Shown here: piece after piece, positions 16,501-25,400 of the stretch
How the letters are laid out: each line of letters begins with the position of its first letter
Position numbering within the stretch: position 1 is the first letter of the stretch
Assembly (NCBI RefSeq): GCF_029581355.1
Contig: NZ_CP120849.1
Coordinates: forward strand, 5,364,501-5,428,500
DNA length: 64,000 bases
Origin: Parabacteroides chongii
GTDB lineage: Bacteria; Bacteroidota; Bacteroidia; Bacteroidales; Tannerellaceae
Direction of reading: 5' to 3'
Notes under the pieces: model-generated
What the model was told of the DNA's origin: nothing
Seen by the model: only the letters and a program-made list of their open reading frames with translations
Database searches by the model: none
Position numbers and translations under genes: made by a program

Positions 16501-17555
16501 GCCAGCAGGATATCACGTTTCAACTGCAAGGCTTGTTTTGCCTCCTTTATAGTTGTCGCATCATTTGAGTAGATACCGTCAAATCCTTTATTTACCAATG
16601 CTTTCAATGTAGAAAGCCTGGATTGGTTGGCAGCCTGGTCAAATGACTTGTTACGTTTCATATCATTAAAAGCCTCTTCGATGGCCCGCACATTCAGCCA
16701 GCTCAAAGACTCCTGCAATTCGTATACCTGCATAGCATCCCGTGCTATGTCCAGATAAGCGATCACCTGTTTATCCAACTCTTTTTCCTGATCGGCTGCA
16801 GCAATACGAGTTGCAAAATAGCTTTTATCCGCCAGCAAGTCTGCGACCGATTGAGCTATATGTTTTTCTATGTCGGATGTGTAGGTTGTGACCAGTGCTT
16901 TCATGTCACCTCCGGCAAACGGAAGGAATTGTGCCGATTCACCCGGAAATCCGGCAATAATCTCTTCGGATAACTCTTTTCCGGTTATCCCCTGTAAGCG
17001 GAAAATAACTGTTCCTGTAGAAGAACGGCTTTCCAGTCCGATCTCAGCTTCAAAGCGGACATATTTCTTATCCAAAGGCACGACGATCTGTGCATTAGCA
17101 TTCGCCATGATCGTCCGCTCATAGGTTTTCCCAGCCATAACGACCGGGACATCTTTCGCATTGGCATTAAAGACCAGACGGCCTGTGCCGGTATCTTTAA
17201 ATGTATCTTTCAGGTCATTCAGCCAAACTGATGATCCGTCGGCTGCAATCAGCCGGGCATTTGCCCATACTGCCTGGTCGTCGGCTGTACCGTCGACAGT
17301 CCCCCAGGTGTAAAGAACCATTTCATCCAGCCCTGTTACATCGGCTGTAAACTTTTCAGCAGCTTTCCTAGCCTTGATCACTTTGGATGCGACCGGAAGA
17401 GAGCTTTTCTTCATTTGCTCATAGGCATTCTGTTTGGCTACGGCAATTCTTTCCGGCCAGGAAGCAGGTGTATTCACTTGCTTTTTCTGCTTTTGGGAAA
17501 AGGCAGAAAGTGAAAAAGCCATGCAGGCTGATAAAATAATTAATCTCTTTTCCAT
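13566..17555 (-). CDS. NPCBM / HzsA-like / dihaem cytochrome c / SUMF1-domain fusion protein
   Basis: This 1329-residue exported protein (signal peptide about 1-20) joins several modules. Residues about 68-190 look like an NPCBM carbohydrate-binding domain (FTADVTGLDEMVLYTWGTVD). Residues 200-370 are helical. Residues about 400-700 form a TolB-like propeller as in hydrazine synthase alpha-subunit (HzsA)-related proteins. Two haem c motifs follow, CIGCH (828-832) and CIACH (878-882). Residues about 1056-1329 are a SUMF1/formylglycine-enzyme-type domain (FVRIPAGKFVMGT, LPTEVQWEWACRAGSG, VVRGGSW). The catalytic cysteines expected shortly after RGGSW are absent (TDHPKTSTAYYRKS follows), so it should not make formylglycine. 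It lies between SusD and the beta-helix gene in PUL 1. A periplasmic redox or binding role on the glycan is only a hypothesis. Confidence 0.85.
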   Translation of the reverse strand: MEKRLIILSACMAFSLSAFSQKQKKQVNTPASWPERIAVAKQNAYEQMKKSSLPVASKVIKARKAAEKFTADVTGLDEMVLYTWGTVDGTADDQAVWANARLIAADGSSVWLNDLKDTFKDTGTGRLVFNANAKDVPVVMAGKTYERTIMANANAQIVVPLDKKYVRFEAEIGLESRSSTGTVIFRLQGITGKELSEEIIAGFPGESAQFLPFAGGDMKALVTTYTSDIEKHIAQSVADLLADKSYFATRIAAADQEKELDKQVIAYLDIARDAMQVYELQESLSWLNVRAIEEAFNDMKRNKSFDQAANQSRLSTLKALVNKGFDGIYSNDATTIKEAKQALQLKRDILLANPELDMDKLIVGRYHIGTAARKINPPALGTQNNNWSNQSNASRRGFNAEIVELSNLRGDVQSRTIFKPDNGSSVPDLKLHWNADRVMFSMVDTDNRWQVFEVGMDGKGLKNLIESPEKDLEFFDATWLPSGKIMAVSNIGYNGVPCVNGNSEVGNMVLYNPEDKSLRRLTFDQDANWSPVVMNNGKVMYTRWEYTDLTHYFSRFVMHMNPDGTEQKALYGSGAYFPNSTFDAKPIPGQASGFIGIISGHHGVARSGRLILFDPSKGRKSTLGMVQELPFRDRKIEPIVKDRLVDDVWPQFIKPYPLNDKYFLVTAKLNPNALWGIYLVDVFDNLTLIAEYEGEGLIHPIPVRKTQVPPVIPDRTKPGTKEATVFIQDIYEGEGLKGVPRGTVKAFRVLAYEYAYNKTPSDHWAQGIQSGWDIKRLLGTVPVEEDGSALFSIPANTPISLQPLDSCGRAVQWMRSWLTGMPGETVSCIGCHEDQNQIPIPKRVVASTIKPHAITLPEGGQRPFTFDLEVQPILDRACIACHDGSNKLADFTGGTIDEFSGYGKSYLNLHPYVHRQGPEAEIEVLNPYEYHVSTSQLVKMLKTGHHGVELTDKEWKTLYNWIDFNAPYHGTFKANLFNGIEQISRRIELTDKYAGSGVDWQAEIRSYADYLSKQPKPSPVKPERQEYKDKDVKVKGWPFDADAAKAMLVKEQETKKSIELAPGIVMNFVRIPAGKFVMGTNRKHSDYSPANKQEVKKGFWMAEIEVSNEQFRTIFPDHNSRFVNQLWKDHVHEGYPANNPEQPAIRVSWEEAMAFCEKLSEKTGLKVTLPTEVQWEWACRAGSGDDFWYGALNTDFSRFENMGDKQLNKLAVRGVNPQPMSPNDSWYKYYTYQPKDNNVDDGNMLMVKGGGYQANPWGLYDMQGNIAEWTRSDYLPYPYNEKVQGNGVEKVVRGGSWTDHPKTSTAYYRKSYLPWQKVHNVGFRVIIED

Positions 17556-17580
17556 GATATCTATCTCCTATATTCAGCGA

Positions 17581-17611
17581 AGGAAGCCCCGCCAATAACA
17601 GCGAGGCTCCT
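17581..17611 (-). promoter_or_regulatory. Hairpin in the susD to fusion-gene spacer
   Basis: Imperfect inverted repeat AGGAAGCCCCGC (17581-17592) / GCGAGGCTCCT (17601-17611) in the 82-bp gap. There is no T-run, so partial attenuation or mRNA processing that lowers downstream expression relative to susCD is more likely than full termination. Confidence 0.45.
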
Positions 17612-17637
17612 CACCCATATTAATTATTAGCGAACGA

Positions 17638-19119
17638 TTAATAGTTCGGATTCTGGATCAAGACTCCGTTAGAGAAGTCGATCTGACTCTGTGGCAACGG
17701 GAAATATTCGTGGGCTTTCGACCAAGCCGTTACATGTCCGGCCAATAACGGATCGAGTTCAAGACCATTCAGCTTATCCATGATCTTCCAACGTTTCATA
17801 TCATAATAACGAATCAACTCAAATGGTGTCTCAACGCGACGTTCATGTCGGATGGCCTCACGCATCTGATCCTGAGTCAGATTAGCTGCCAAATCGTCTA
17901 ATCCGGCACGCTTACGTACCTGATTTACCATATCGGCGGCACCAGTAATACCCAGTTCATTAGCTGCTTCAGCTTTCAACAATAACAATTCACCCCAACG
18001 CAAGAAAACCCAATCTTGTTCACTACGAGTACTAGCCTGCCACATATCGCCATCTTTCATCAATGGGGTCAACCATTTCACCATAGCTTTCTTTAAGTCA
18101 CTTCTATTCAAAGAAACAACTTCACCGCCCGGCCATTGGTACTTATCATCGAAAGCTACGATCTGTCCTAAACGATTATCACCTTCTTCATACTCATTCG
18201 TCAGGTTTGCAACCGGACGAACTCCGGAATAATTACCATATATATGGTCAAAATTATTATAGTTATTCGGAGCCAAGAACTTAATAGAGAAAAGGATTTC
18301 CGGACTAGATTCTTGTGTATCATAAGTGAAGTTATCAGCATAACGATCAGCCAAAGAGTACCCTTTGATTTCGTCCAACAAATTATAAGCTTCCTGAACC
18401 TCATCACGATTAGCCACTTTTCCGTCTTCTCCAAAAGCATGGAACATAAGTACACGAGCTTTCAGTGCTTTTGCTGCACCTTTTGTTACATGTCCGCCGG
18501 ATCCCTTATAAGTTTTATCATCCAATTTATCAATCGCAGTCTGTAAATCGGCAATCAAATTCTTATATACATTATCAAGCGTTTCTTTCGGCATATTTTG
18601 TGTCGTAAGATCCAACGGCATCGTTGGATACGGAACTTCACCATAACACAGATAAAGCAGATAGTAGCAATAAGAGCGCAGGAACATAATTTCACCTTCA
18701 TATTGGTTACGAACATTACTCATGTCCCCACCTTGATAATTTTTCAACTGATATAAAAAGATATTCATACGAGTAATAGCCTCATATGCTTCCTTATAAA
18801 GATCCGGAACAAATCCCTGCATGGACGGGTCTATATTATCAGCCTGAATCAAGTCCGTTTTATATACATAACTGGAACCGGAGCTACCATAACCATTGTC
18901 TGTCAAACAATCATAAACAACCATTCCATAAGATAATGTTTTAGCTTGCATACCTTGATAACAGCCGGTCAAAGCCGAATCAAAATCAGATTTTGATTGC
19001 CAGAAAATACTTTCTGACGGAGAAGTTGTCGGAGGAGTATCCAAAATATCAGAACAGGAAGACACTGTCATCATACCGGCAACCAATAGTGAAATATATG
19101 ATAGTTTATTCATTTTCAT
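17638..19119 (-). CDS. SusD-like glycan-binding outer-membrane lipoprotein (PUL 1)
   Basis: The 493-residue protein has a lipobox (VSSCSD, Cys22) and the SusD/RagB pattern: N-terminal SDILDTPPTTSPSESIFW, helical TPR-like region (YEAITRMNIFLYQLKNY, GEIMFLRSYCYYLLYLCYGEVP) and the C-terminal RHERRVETPFELIRYYDMKRW motif before a final PLPQSQIDFSNGVLIQNPNY. It caps the SusC channel on the cell surface and binds the glycan. It starts 18 bp downstream of the susC stop, so the two are one transcript. The sequence does not tell the ligand; neighbouring enzymes suggest a uronic-acid polymer. Confidence 0.95.
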   Translation of the reverse strand: MKMNKLSYISLLVAGMMTVSSCSDILDTPPTTSPSESIFWQSKSDFDSALTGCYQGMQAKTLSYGMVVYDCLTDNGYGSSGSSYVYKTDLIQADNIDPSMQGFVPDLYKEAYEAITRMNIFLYQLKNYQGGDMSNVRNQYEGEIMFLRSYCYYLLYLCYGEVPYPTMPLDLTTQNMPKETLDNVYKNLIADLQTAIDKLDDKTYKGSGGHVTKGAAKALKARVLMFHAFGEDGKVANRDEVQEAYNLLDEIKGYSLADRYADNFTYDTQESSPEILFSIKFLAPNNYNNFDHIYGNYSGVRPVANLTNEYEEGDNRLGQIVAFDDKYQWPGGEVVSLNRSDLKKAMVKWLTPLMKDGDMWQASTRSEQDWVFLRWGELLLLKAEAANELGITGAADMVNQVRKRAGLDDLAANLTQDQMREAIRHERRVETPFELIRYYDMKRWKIMDKLNGLELDPLLAGHVTAWSKAHEYFPLPQSQIDFSNGVLIQNPNY

Positions 19120-19137
19120 AATTATTTTACATTTTAA

Positions 19138-22100
19138 TTAGAATTCAAGATTTACACCGAATGAGATAATACGGTTCTGAGGATAATAAACCAAACGTGT
19201 ACCCTTCGTAGAGTTATAATTACGTTCCGGGTCACCACCCTGCGGGAATTTGGTAATCGTTAACAAGTTATCACCCGAGAAATAGAAACGCAGACGTTCA
19301 ATTTTCGCTTTACTTGTCAATGCTTTCGGCAATGTATAACCGAATGTCAAGTTCTTCAAACGGAAATAAGAAGCATTATACAACCAGTAAGTACTTTCAC
19401 GCTGGTTCTTTGCTCCGCCTAAATCTGCAAAATATAAACGTGGATATTTAGCGTCTTTGTGATCTTCTGTCCACATATTATCAATATAATCCTGTGAAAT
19501 TGGCGTTCCTTGATAGAACGGACGCAATCCCCAACCGCTGGCATAATGTTTGGCACCCTGTACGCCTTGTCCCATTAAAGAGAGGTCGAAACCTTTCCAG
19601 TTGGCACCCAGATTAATTGTATATTCGAAATTCGGTAAACGCCCGTCAAGAACTTTACGGTCATTTTCATCAACAATACCATCCGGAACTCCGTTCGGAC
19701 CACTGATATCTGCATACTTGATATCCCCCGGCAACGTTTTGTCATTAAACTGTTTAGGAGAATTAGCCACATCCTCTTCATCTCTGAAAATACCAATTGC
19801 TTCATAACCATAATATGACTCATAAGGCAAACCCTCCTTATAGATCAAGCCTTTAGAAGAGTCTATAAAATCTGCACCGTATTTCGTCAATTCGTTTCTC
19901 GTACGATCAAAAAATACACCGGCATTATAATTTAACCCCTTAAATACACCTTCTTTGATATATCCATTATAAGCTAACGAAACTTCAATACCTTTATTTA
20001 CCATTTCACCGGCATTGATATACGGAGACTTCAAACCTAACAATGAATTACTCTGTGCTTCACGAAGAATATCGTATGTTCTCTTCTTATACCAGTCAAA
20101 AGTAATATTGAAACCGTTGAAAGCAGTAATATCGATACCAAAGTCACCTATAGAAGTTGATTCCCATTTCAGATCACGGTTAGTAAGAGCTGTCTGTGCC
20201 ACACCTGCATCCAAATTTGAGTTGTCAAAGCTATAATCTTTACCTGTTGTAACTAAAGCATAGTAAGAATAAAGATCAATATTCTGATTACCCAAAATAC
20301 CCCATGAACCACGTAATTTCAGGCTATTCAACCATTCCCAGTTCAGTTCTTTCATCCACTCTTCTTCGCTTACACGCCATCCCAAAGAGAAAGAAGGGAA
20401 GATACCCCAGCGAGAATCCGAAGAAATGCGGGAAGAACCATCGTACCGAGCATTCACTTCTAACAGATAACGTTGTTTGAATGCATAGTTAGCACGGAAA
20501 AAAGCAGACATAATACCCCATTCTTCTGAATACCCCTTATTGGTCTGTACCGAAGAAATACCAGTATTCAGTTCATGCAACGGGAAGTCAAAATTTTGGC
20601 GATAACCTTCCAGATTATCTAATTTATAATATTCCAGGTTATAACCAGCCATTACAGAGAAATCATGTTCTTGATTAGGAGTTGCCCAATCATATTTCAA
20701 ATAAGTATATAAGTTGTAGTAAGAGCTATTATCCATTTTACTAGTTAAACCCGTACCATTTGTATTCAAAGTACCATTCTGAACACCGTCATGATAATAA
20801 TAAACTGGTGTAGGCAATGCACCCCAATCTTTTGTATGCTGTTGTTTATAACGCATAGCACCCTTAGTATACCAGCTTAGACCTTTGATAGGACTAACTT
20901 CCAACCAAGCCTGCGCATTGACATCTGTATTTATATAGTTTTTAAAGTTCTCTGTTTCAGTGATAGCAACCATGTTTTTATTATTACTTTCAAAAGTAAA
21001 AGCTTTCATTGTGTAACGCTTAACACCCGTTCCATCATCCGGTAACCAAGGCATATAAGTCGGGGCCTGTGAAATAGTAGACAAATAAGCATCGGTATCA
21101 CCCTGGCGTGTTTCCTGACGATCACTGCGGCTACCCGTAAAATACATACCGAATCTGATCCAATCATTTACCTGTGAAGTCAGGTCCAATGTTGCATTGT
21201 AACGTTTGAACTTCTGTCCTTTCATTGTACCAGGCTGATTGACCATACTTAAAGAAGCATTATAAGAAGTTTTACCAGTCGTACCGGCAACACTCAAGTT
21301 GTGCTGCTGAACGAAAGCAGGATCAAACATATAATCCAGCCAGTTGAAACTCGGATACTTAGTCGGATCGGATGGATTCGTGTAATTCGCAATCATTTCA
21401 TCCGAGTAACGGTCTGTTGCCGGAGCACCGGAATTGTCTTTTGCCATATTGAAATATTTCATATATGTAGGAGAATCCCAAATCACATCCAGCAAGTTTG
21501 TCGGATTGTGAACAGCAAAGTTTCCATTGTAACGAACTGAAATACGGTCTTTTGTTTCCGAACCATTTTTAGTAGTAATCAAAATTACACCGTTTGCGGC
21601 ACGCGAACCATAGATAGACGCCGAAGCTGCATCCTTCAATACTGAAACACTTTCAATAATGTTTGGATCGAGGGAGGCCAAGTCTCCCTCGACTCCATTA
21701 ATCAGGATTAATGGGTTGGAGCCTGTTCCCGAGTATGTACCCTGTCCACGTACACGGATCTGAACATTTTCATTACCCGGCTGCCCTTTGTCGGAAGTGA
21801 TGCGCAGACCCGGCATCTGTCCTTGTAACATTGTCGAAGTGTTTGCTACCGGTCGTTTAGCTATTTCTTCACCCGTCACAGCAGCAACGGCACCTGTCAG
21901 GTTTACTTTCTTCTGCGTACCGTAACCTACTACAACTACTTCATCCAAATTCTGAGTATCTTCCTGGAGAGTAATTTTCAGACGACCATTACCGGTAATT
22001 TTTATTTCCTGGTCTTTGTAACCAAGATACTTTACCAATAAGACATCGCCATTTTTTGCCGACACGGTAAAGTTACCGTCTACATCTGTAATGATACCTG

Positions 22101-22275
22101 TGGTTGTTCCTTTTACTAGTACAGACACTCCGATCATCGGTTCCCCGAATTCATCCAGAACGATTCCGGAGACAGACTGTGTTTGCGCGAACAAACTTAG
22201 ACTTGAGTTAAATGCCACCATTAATAATAATAATCGCCAAAACGATACAGTGACCTTCTTAATTCTCTTTTTCAT
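19138..22275 (-). CDS. SusC-like TonB-dependent glycan transporter (PUL 1)
   Basis: The 1045-residue protein has a signal peptide (about 1-31), a carboxypeptidase-regulatory-like domain (about 34-105), the SusC signature DEVVVVGYGTQKK (111-123), a TonB plug (about 125-235, with GVEGDLASLDPNIIESVSVL and IYGSRAANGVILITTK) and a 22-stranded barrel ending in FGVNLEF. It imports oligosaccharides across the outer membrane with TonB energy. It lacks the N-terminal STN signalling domain, which fits control by the hybrid two-component protein encoded just upstream rather than by an anti-sigma factor. A -7 match is at 22406-22413. Confidence 0.95.
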   Translation of the reverse strand: MKKRIKKVTVSFWRLLLLMVAFNSSLSLFAQTQSVSGIVLDEFGEPMIGVSVLVKGTTTGIITDVDGNFTVSAKNGDVLLVKYLGYKDQEIKITGNGRLKITLQEDTQNLDEVVVVGYGTQKKVNLTGAVAAVTGEEIAKRPVANTSTMLQGQMPGLRITSDKGQPGNENVQIRVRGQGTYSGTGSNPLILINGVEGDLASLDPNIIESVSVLKDAASASIYGSRAANGVILITTKNGSETKDRISVRYNGNFAVHNPTNLLDVIWDSPTYMKYFNMAKDNSGAPATDRYSDEMIANYTNPSDPTKYPSFNWLDYMFDPAFVQQHNLSVAGTTGKTSYNASLSMVNQPGTMKGQKFKRYNATLDLTSQVNDWIRFGMYFTGSRSDRQETRQGDTDAYLSTISQAPTYMPWLPDDGTGVKRYTMKAFTFESNNKNMVAITETENFKNYINTDVNAQAWLEVSPIKGLSWYTKGAMRYKQQHTKDWGALPTPVYYYHDGVQNGTLNTNGTGLTSKMDNSSYYNLYTYLKYDWATPNQEHDFSVMAGYNLEYYKLDNLEGYRQNFDFPLHELNTGISSVQTNKGYSEEWGIMSAFFRANYAFKQRYLLEVNARYDGSSRISSDSRWGIFPSFSLGWRVSEEEWMKELNWEWLNSLKLRGSWGILGNQNIDLYSYYALVTTGKDYSFDNSNLDAGVAQTALTNRDLKWESTSIGDFGIDITAFNGFNITFDWYKKRTYDILREAQSNSLLGLKSPYINAGEMVNKGIEVSLAYNGYIKEGVFKGLNYNAGVFFDRTRNELTKYGADFIDSSKGLIYKEGLPYESYYGYEAIGIFRDEEDVANSPKQFNDKTLPGDIKYADISGPNGVPDGIVDENDRKVLDGRLPNFEYTINLGANWKGFDLSLMGQGVQGAKHYASGWGLRPFYQGTPISQDYIDNMWTEDHKDAKYPRLYFADLGGAKNQRESTYWLYNASYFRLKNLTFGYTLPKALTSKAKIERLRFYFSGDNLLTITKFPQGGDPERNYNSTKGTRLVYYPQNRIISFGVNLEF

Positions 22276-22405
22276 TTAATCATGGATTTAATTAGACTTA
22301 AAATTTCAACAAATTCAATAACACAAAGAAACATATTTTCTTTTTCACAAAAGAAAACATACTTCCCAATTTAGTATTAAATTATTCTATATAAATAGTT
22401 TGAGA

Positions 22406-22413
22406 CAAAAGTA
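22406..22413 (-). promoter_or_regulatory. -7 element for susC (PUL 1)
   Basis: TACTTTTG on the minus strand, about 130 bp upstream of the susC ATG. No TTG at the usual distance; the upstream DNA is the terminator hairpin of the regulator gene. An activated promoter with a weak -33 is plausible. Confidence 0.4.
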
Positions 22414-22416
22414 ACA

Positions 22417-22444
22417 GGAAACTGATACAAATTTATCAGTTTCC
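22417..22444 (-). terminator. Hairpin overlapping the regulator stop codon
   Basis: Perfect 11-bp arms GGAAACTGATA (22417-22427) and TATCAGTTTCC (22434-22444). The stop codon of the hybrid regulator (22436-22438) is inside the stem. The following bases are only moderately T-rich, so termination may be partial. Confidence 0.6.
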
Positions 22445-25400
22445 CTGTTCCAACTTTCCTTTAGATTGCACAAACTCGGTCGGAGTACAACCATAAAAAG
22501 TCTTAAAAGAGTTGGAGAAATAAGAGTGGCTATTAAAACCAAGGTGTGAGGCAATTTCAGATACATTCATTTCCGAATCTTGTAATAGTTTCGCCGCCAT
22601 CTCCAATCGTTTATTACGGATCAGCTCCATAGGCGAAAGTTCGGTAATAGATTTGAGTTTGCGGTAGAGGTTGGCACGACTGATACCAATCTCCGTACAT
22701 AAGAGTTCCACATCCAGTTTATCGTTGGAGATGTTCTGCTCAATTACGGCAAATAATTTCTGAGAGAAACGTTCATCCGCCGATTTAACTTCTATTCCCA
22801 GTACATCCGGAGAGAAACGCTTTCCATATAACTTTTTTAACTGTTCCCTCGAAGCCAGCAGGCTACGGATACGGGTTTGCAACACGTCCATATTGAACGG
22901 CTTGACGATATAATCGTCAGCTCCCGCCTGGAACCCTTCTTTTATGTGCACAACCATAGAACGTGCCGTCATCAAAATCACAGGGATATGTCCTATTCGC
23001 AGATCGTTTTTAATCATTGTACAAAGTTCCAGTCCGTCACGCTTCGGCATCATGATATCGCTAAGCACCAAATCCGGGAAATCCTGAATTGCTTTTTCGT
23101 AGGCCCGTACTCCGTCACCCGCTTCAATAACGGTATATTCAGCTTCCAGACTCTTTTTCAAATAACTACGCACATCCTTGTCATCCTCAACCAGCAGAAT
23201 TTTATATTTCGTTCCTTCAGCCTTTTCCGGTGCAGGAAGTGAAGCTGAAATATCATCAGTATTGGCTACTTCCGAAATTTTATCTAATTCTACACTTTCA
23301 ATCTGATCGTCAGAGAACGCAGATCGGGAAATCGGAAGGATGACAACAAAACAAGCACCTGCCTGTTCTGTATTATCCACATCGCAATAAATAACACCGC
23401 GATGAAGCTGAACAATCGTATAGACAAGACTCAGCCCAATACCTGTTCCCGACAAGTTGATACCGGATGTCTCCGGAATCTGATAGAAAGGAGTGAATAT
23501 TTTATCCACCTCTCCCTCTTCTATACCCTTACCGGAATCTTTTACACGCAATACAAGATAATTCGCATTCTCATCTTTATATAGTCTGTCTATATGTTTC
23601 GGATTCAGTCCGTTCCATGAGGTTTCCGAAACCTCCATGGTGATGGATTCTCCGGAGGGTGTATATTTGAAAGCATTTGACAAGAGATTAAATACAACTT
23701 TTTCTAAAAGTGACTTATCAAACCAGGCATCGATCGTTTTAGGCGTACAGTTCAATGAAAACTTAATTTCATTAGTGAGAGCAATTTGATTAAAGGCATA
23801 ATATATTTCCTTTATATATTCGCAAATATCCCCTTCACTGACTTTCAGTTCCAAACTACCCGCCTGGTTCTTATGCAAATCCATCAGCTGATTGACCAAA
23901 AGCAGTAGTTTTTGGGCATTCTTATAAATAATAGAAAGTTTATCATGCAATTCAGCAGGAATGTCTACCCGCTTGACCAACTCTTCGAACGGGGTTATGA
24001 TCAGCATCAAAGGTGTACGCAACTCGTGGGAGAAGTTGGTGAACAGACGGATCTTTGCTTCGTGAAACTCCTCCTGTTTCTGTTTTTCCATTTGCTTAAG
24101 TTTTAGCCCGGCTTCCAGATTTCGCTTAATTGTCGCGTAATGAAGAATCGCATAACTGATGGCAGCCAATGCAATTATATAGAATAAATAAGCGTACCAG
24201 GTTCTCCATAAAGGCGGTTGTACGATAATGACCAACGAACGACCCTGTTCATTCCATACACCGTCATTGTTGGAACCTTTTACATGGAAAATATATTTGC
24301 CCGGACTCAGATTCGTATAGAAAGCCGAGTTTCGTCCGCCGACCTGGTTCCAGTTGTCATCGTAGCCCTCCAGTTTGTAGGCATACTGATTCTGCGTAGA
24401 ATAAATATAATTCAATGCCTGATAGGTAATTGAGAAATTATTCTCATTATAGAGCAGGCGAATCGTATCCGTGCTGTCCAATACTTTATCCAAAATACCC
24501 GACTGGTCTCCTACTTCAATCGGCTGGTTGTTGACGGATAATTGTTCCAGTACTACCGACGGTATATTTTCGTTCTTATCCATCTCGGCGGCCTGGAAAG
24601 TGACAAAACCGTTACTGCCGGAAAAACAAAGAGACCCGTCCGGAAGAGCAATCCCGCTATGCAACGTAAACTCCCGGATATCAATTCCGTTATGACGATG
24701 ATAGTTCCTAACTTCACCTCCTACGGGATCAACCATAATCAACCCGTTCACCGTACTCATCCACAACTTCTGATCGCTGCTTTCTACCAACGAACAGATA
24801 TTATTGTCCAGCAATCCTTCACGGGTGGTCATCACCCGCTTTACATGCTCTGTTTTATCAAACTGAAATATACCGCCTCCGTAGGTCGATACCCATATTT
24901 CACCTGATTTCGTACGGATAATGGAAGAGATATAGTTATTAGGAATACGGTAACTATCAACTGTTGCCTCATTGGAATATTTTGTCATCCGTTTTTTATT
25001 CGTGTCGAAACGAAGCAATCCGTCAGACGTACTACCCAACAATAATATACCGTCTTCTTCTTCCAGAATAGAACGGACGTTCGAAATTATAAAAGGTTCA
25101 TCCACGTTATTGGTAAAGTTCATGACCAACTGGTCATGAACAAAACAAGTCAGACCGAATTCCGTCGATGCCCCTCCTATCCATAACCGGCCTTTATTGT
25201 CACGCAAAATAGAATAGATGGAATATTCCTGCGGATATTTATGATAAAGAGTAAACCTTTTTGTCCGGATATCAAATTTATATATTTCCCCCTTCGTCGT
25301 TCCACACCAGACAGTTCCGTCTTCATAAAAAACAGACTTGATAATATTCGTATTAAAAGTAAAACGCGTGGACGGATCGATCAGATAATAGCGTGATTCA

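Noticed and set aside
13566..17555. True hydrazine synthase and anammox metabolism
   Set aside because: Only the alpha-like part is seen, fused to other modules, with no beta/gamma subunits or hydrazine dehydrogenase, in a Bacteroidales-type chromosome. HzsA-related proteins are spread widely with unknown roles.
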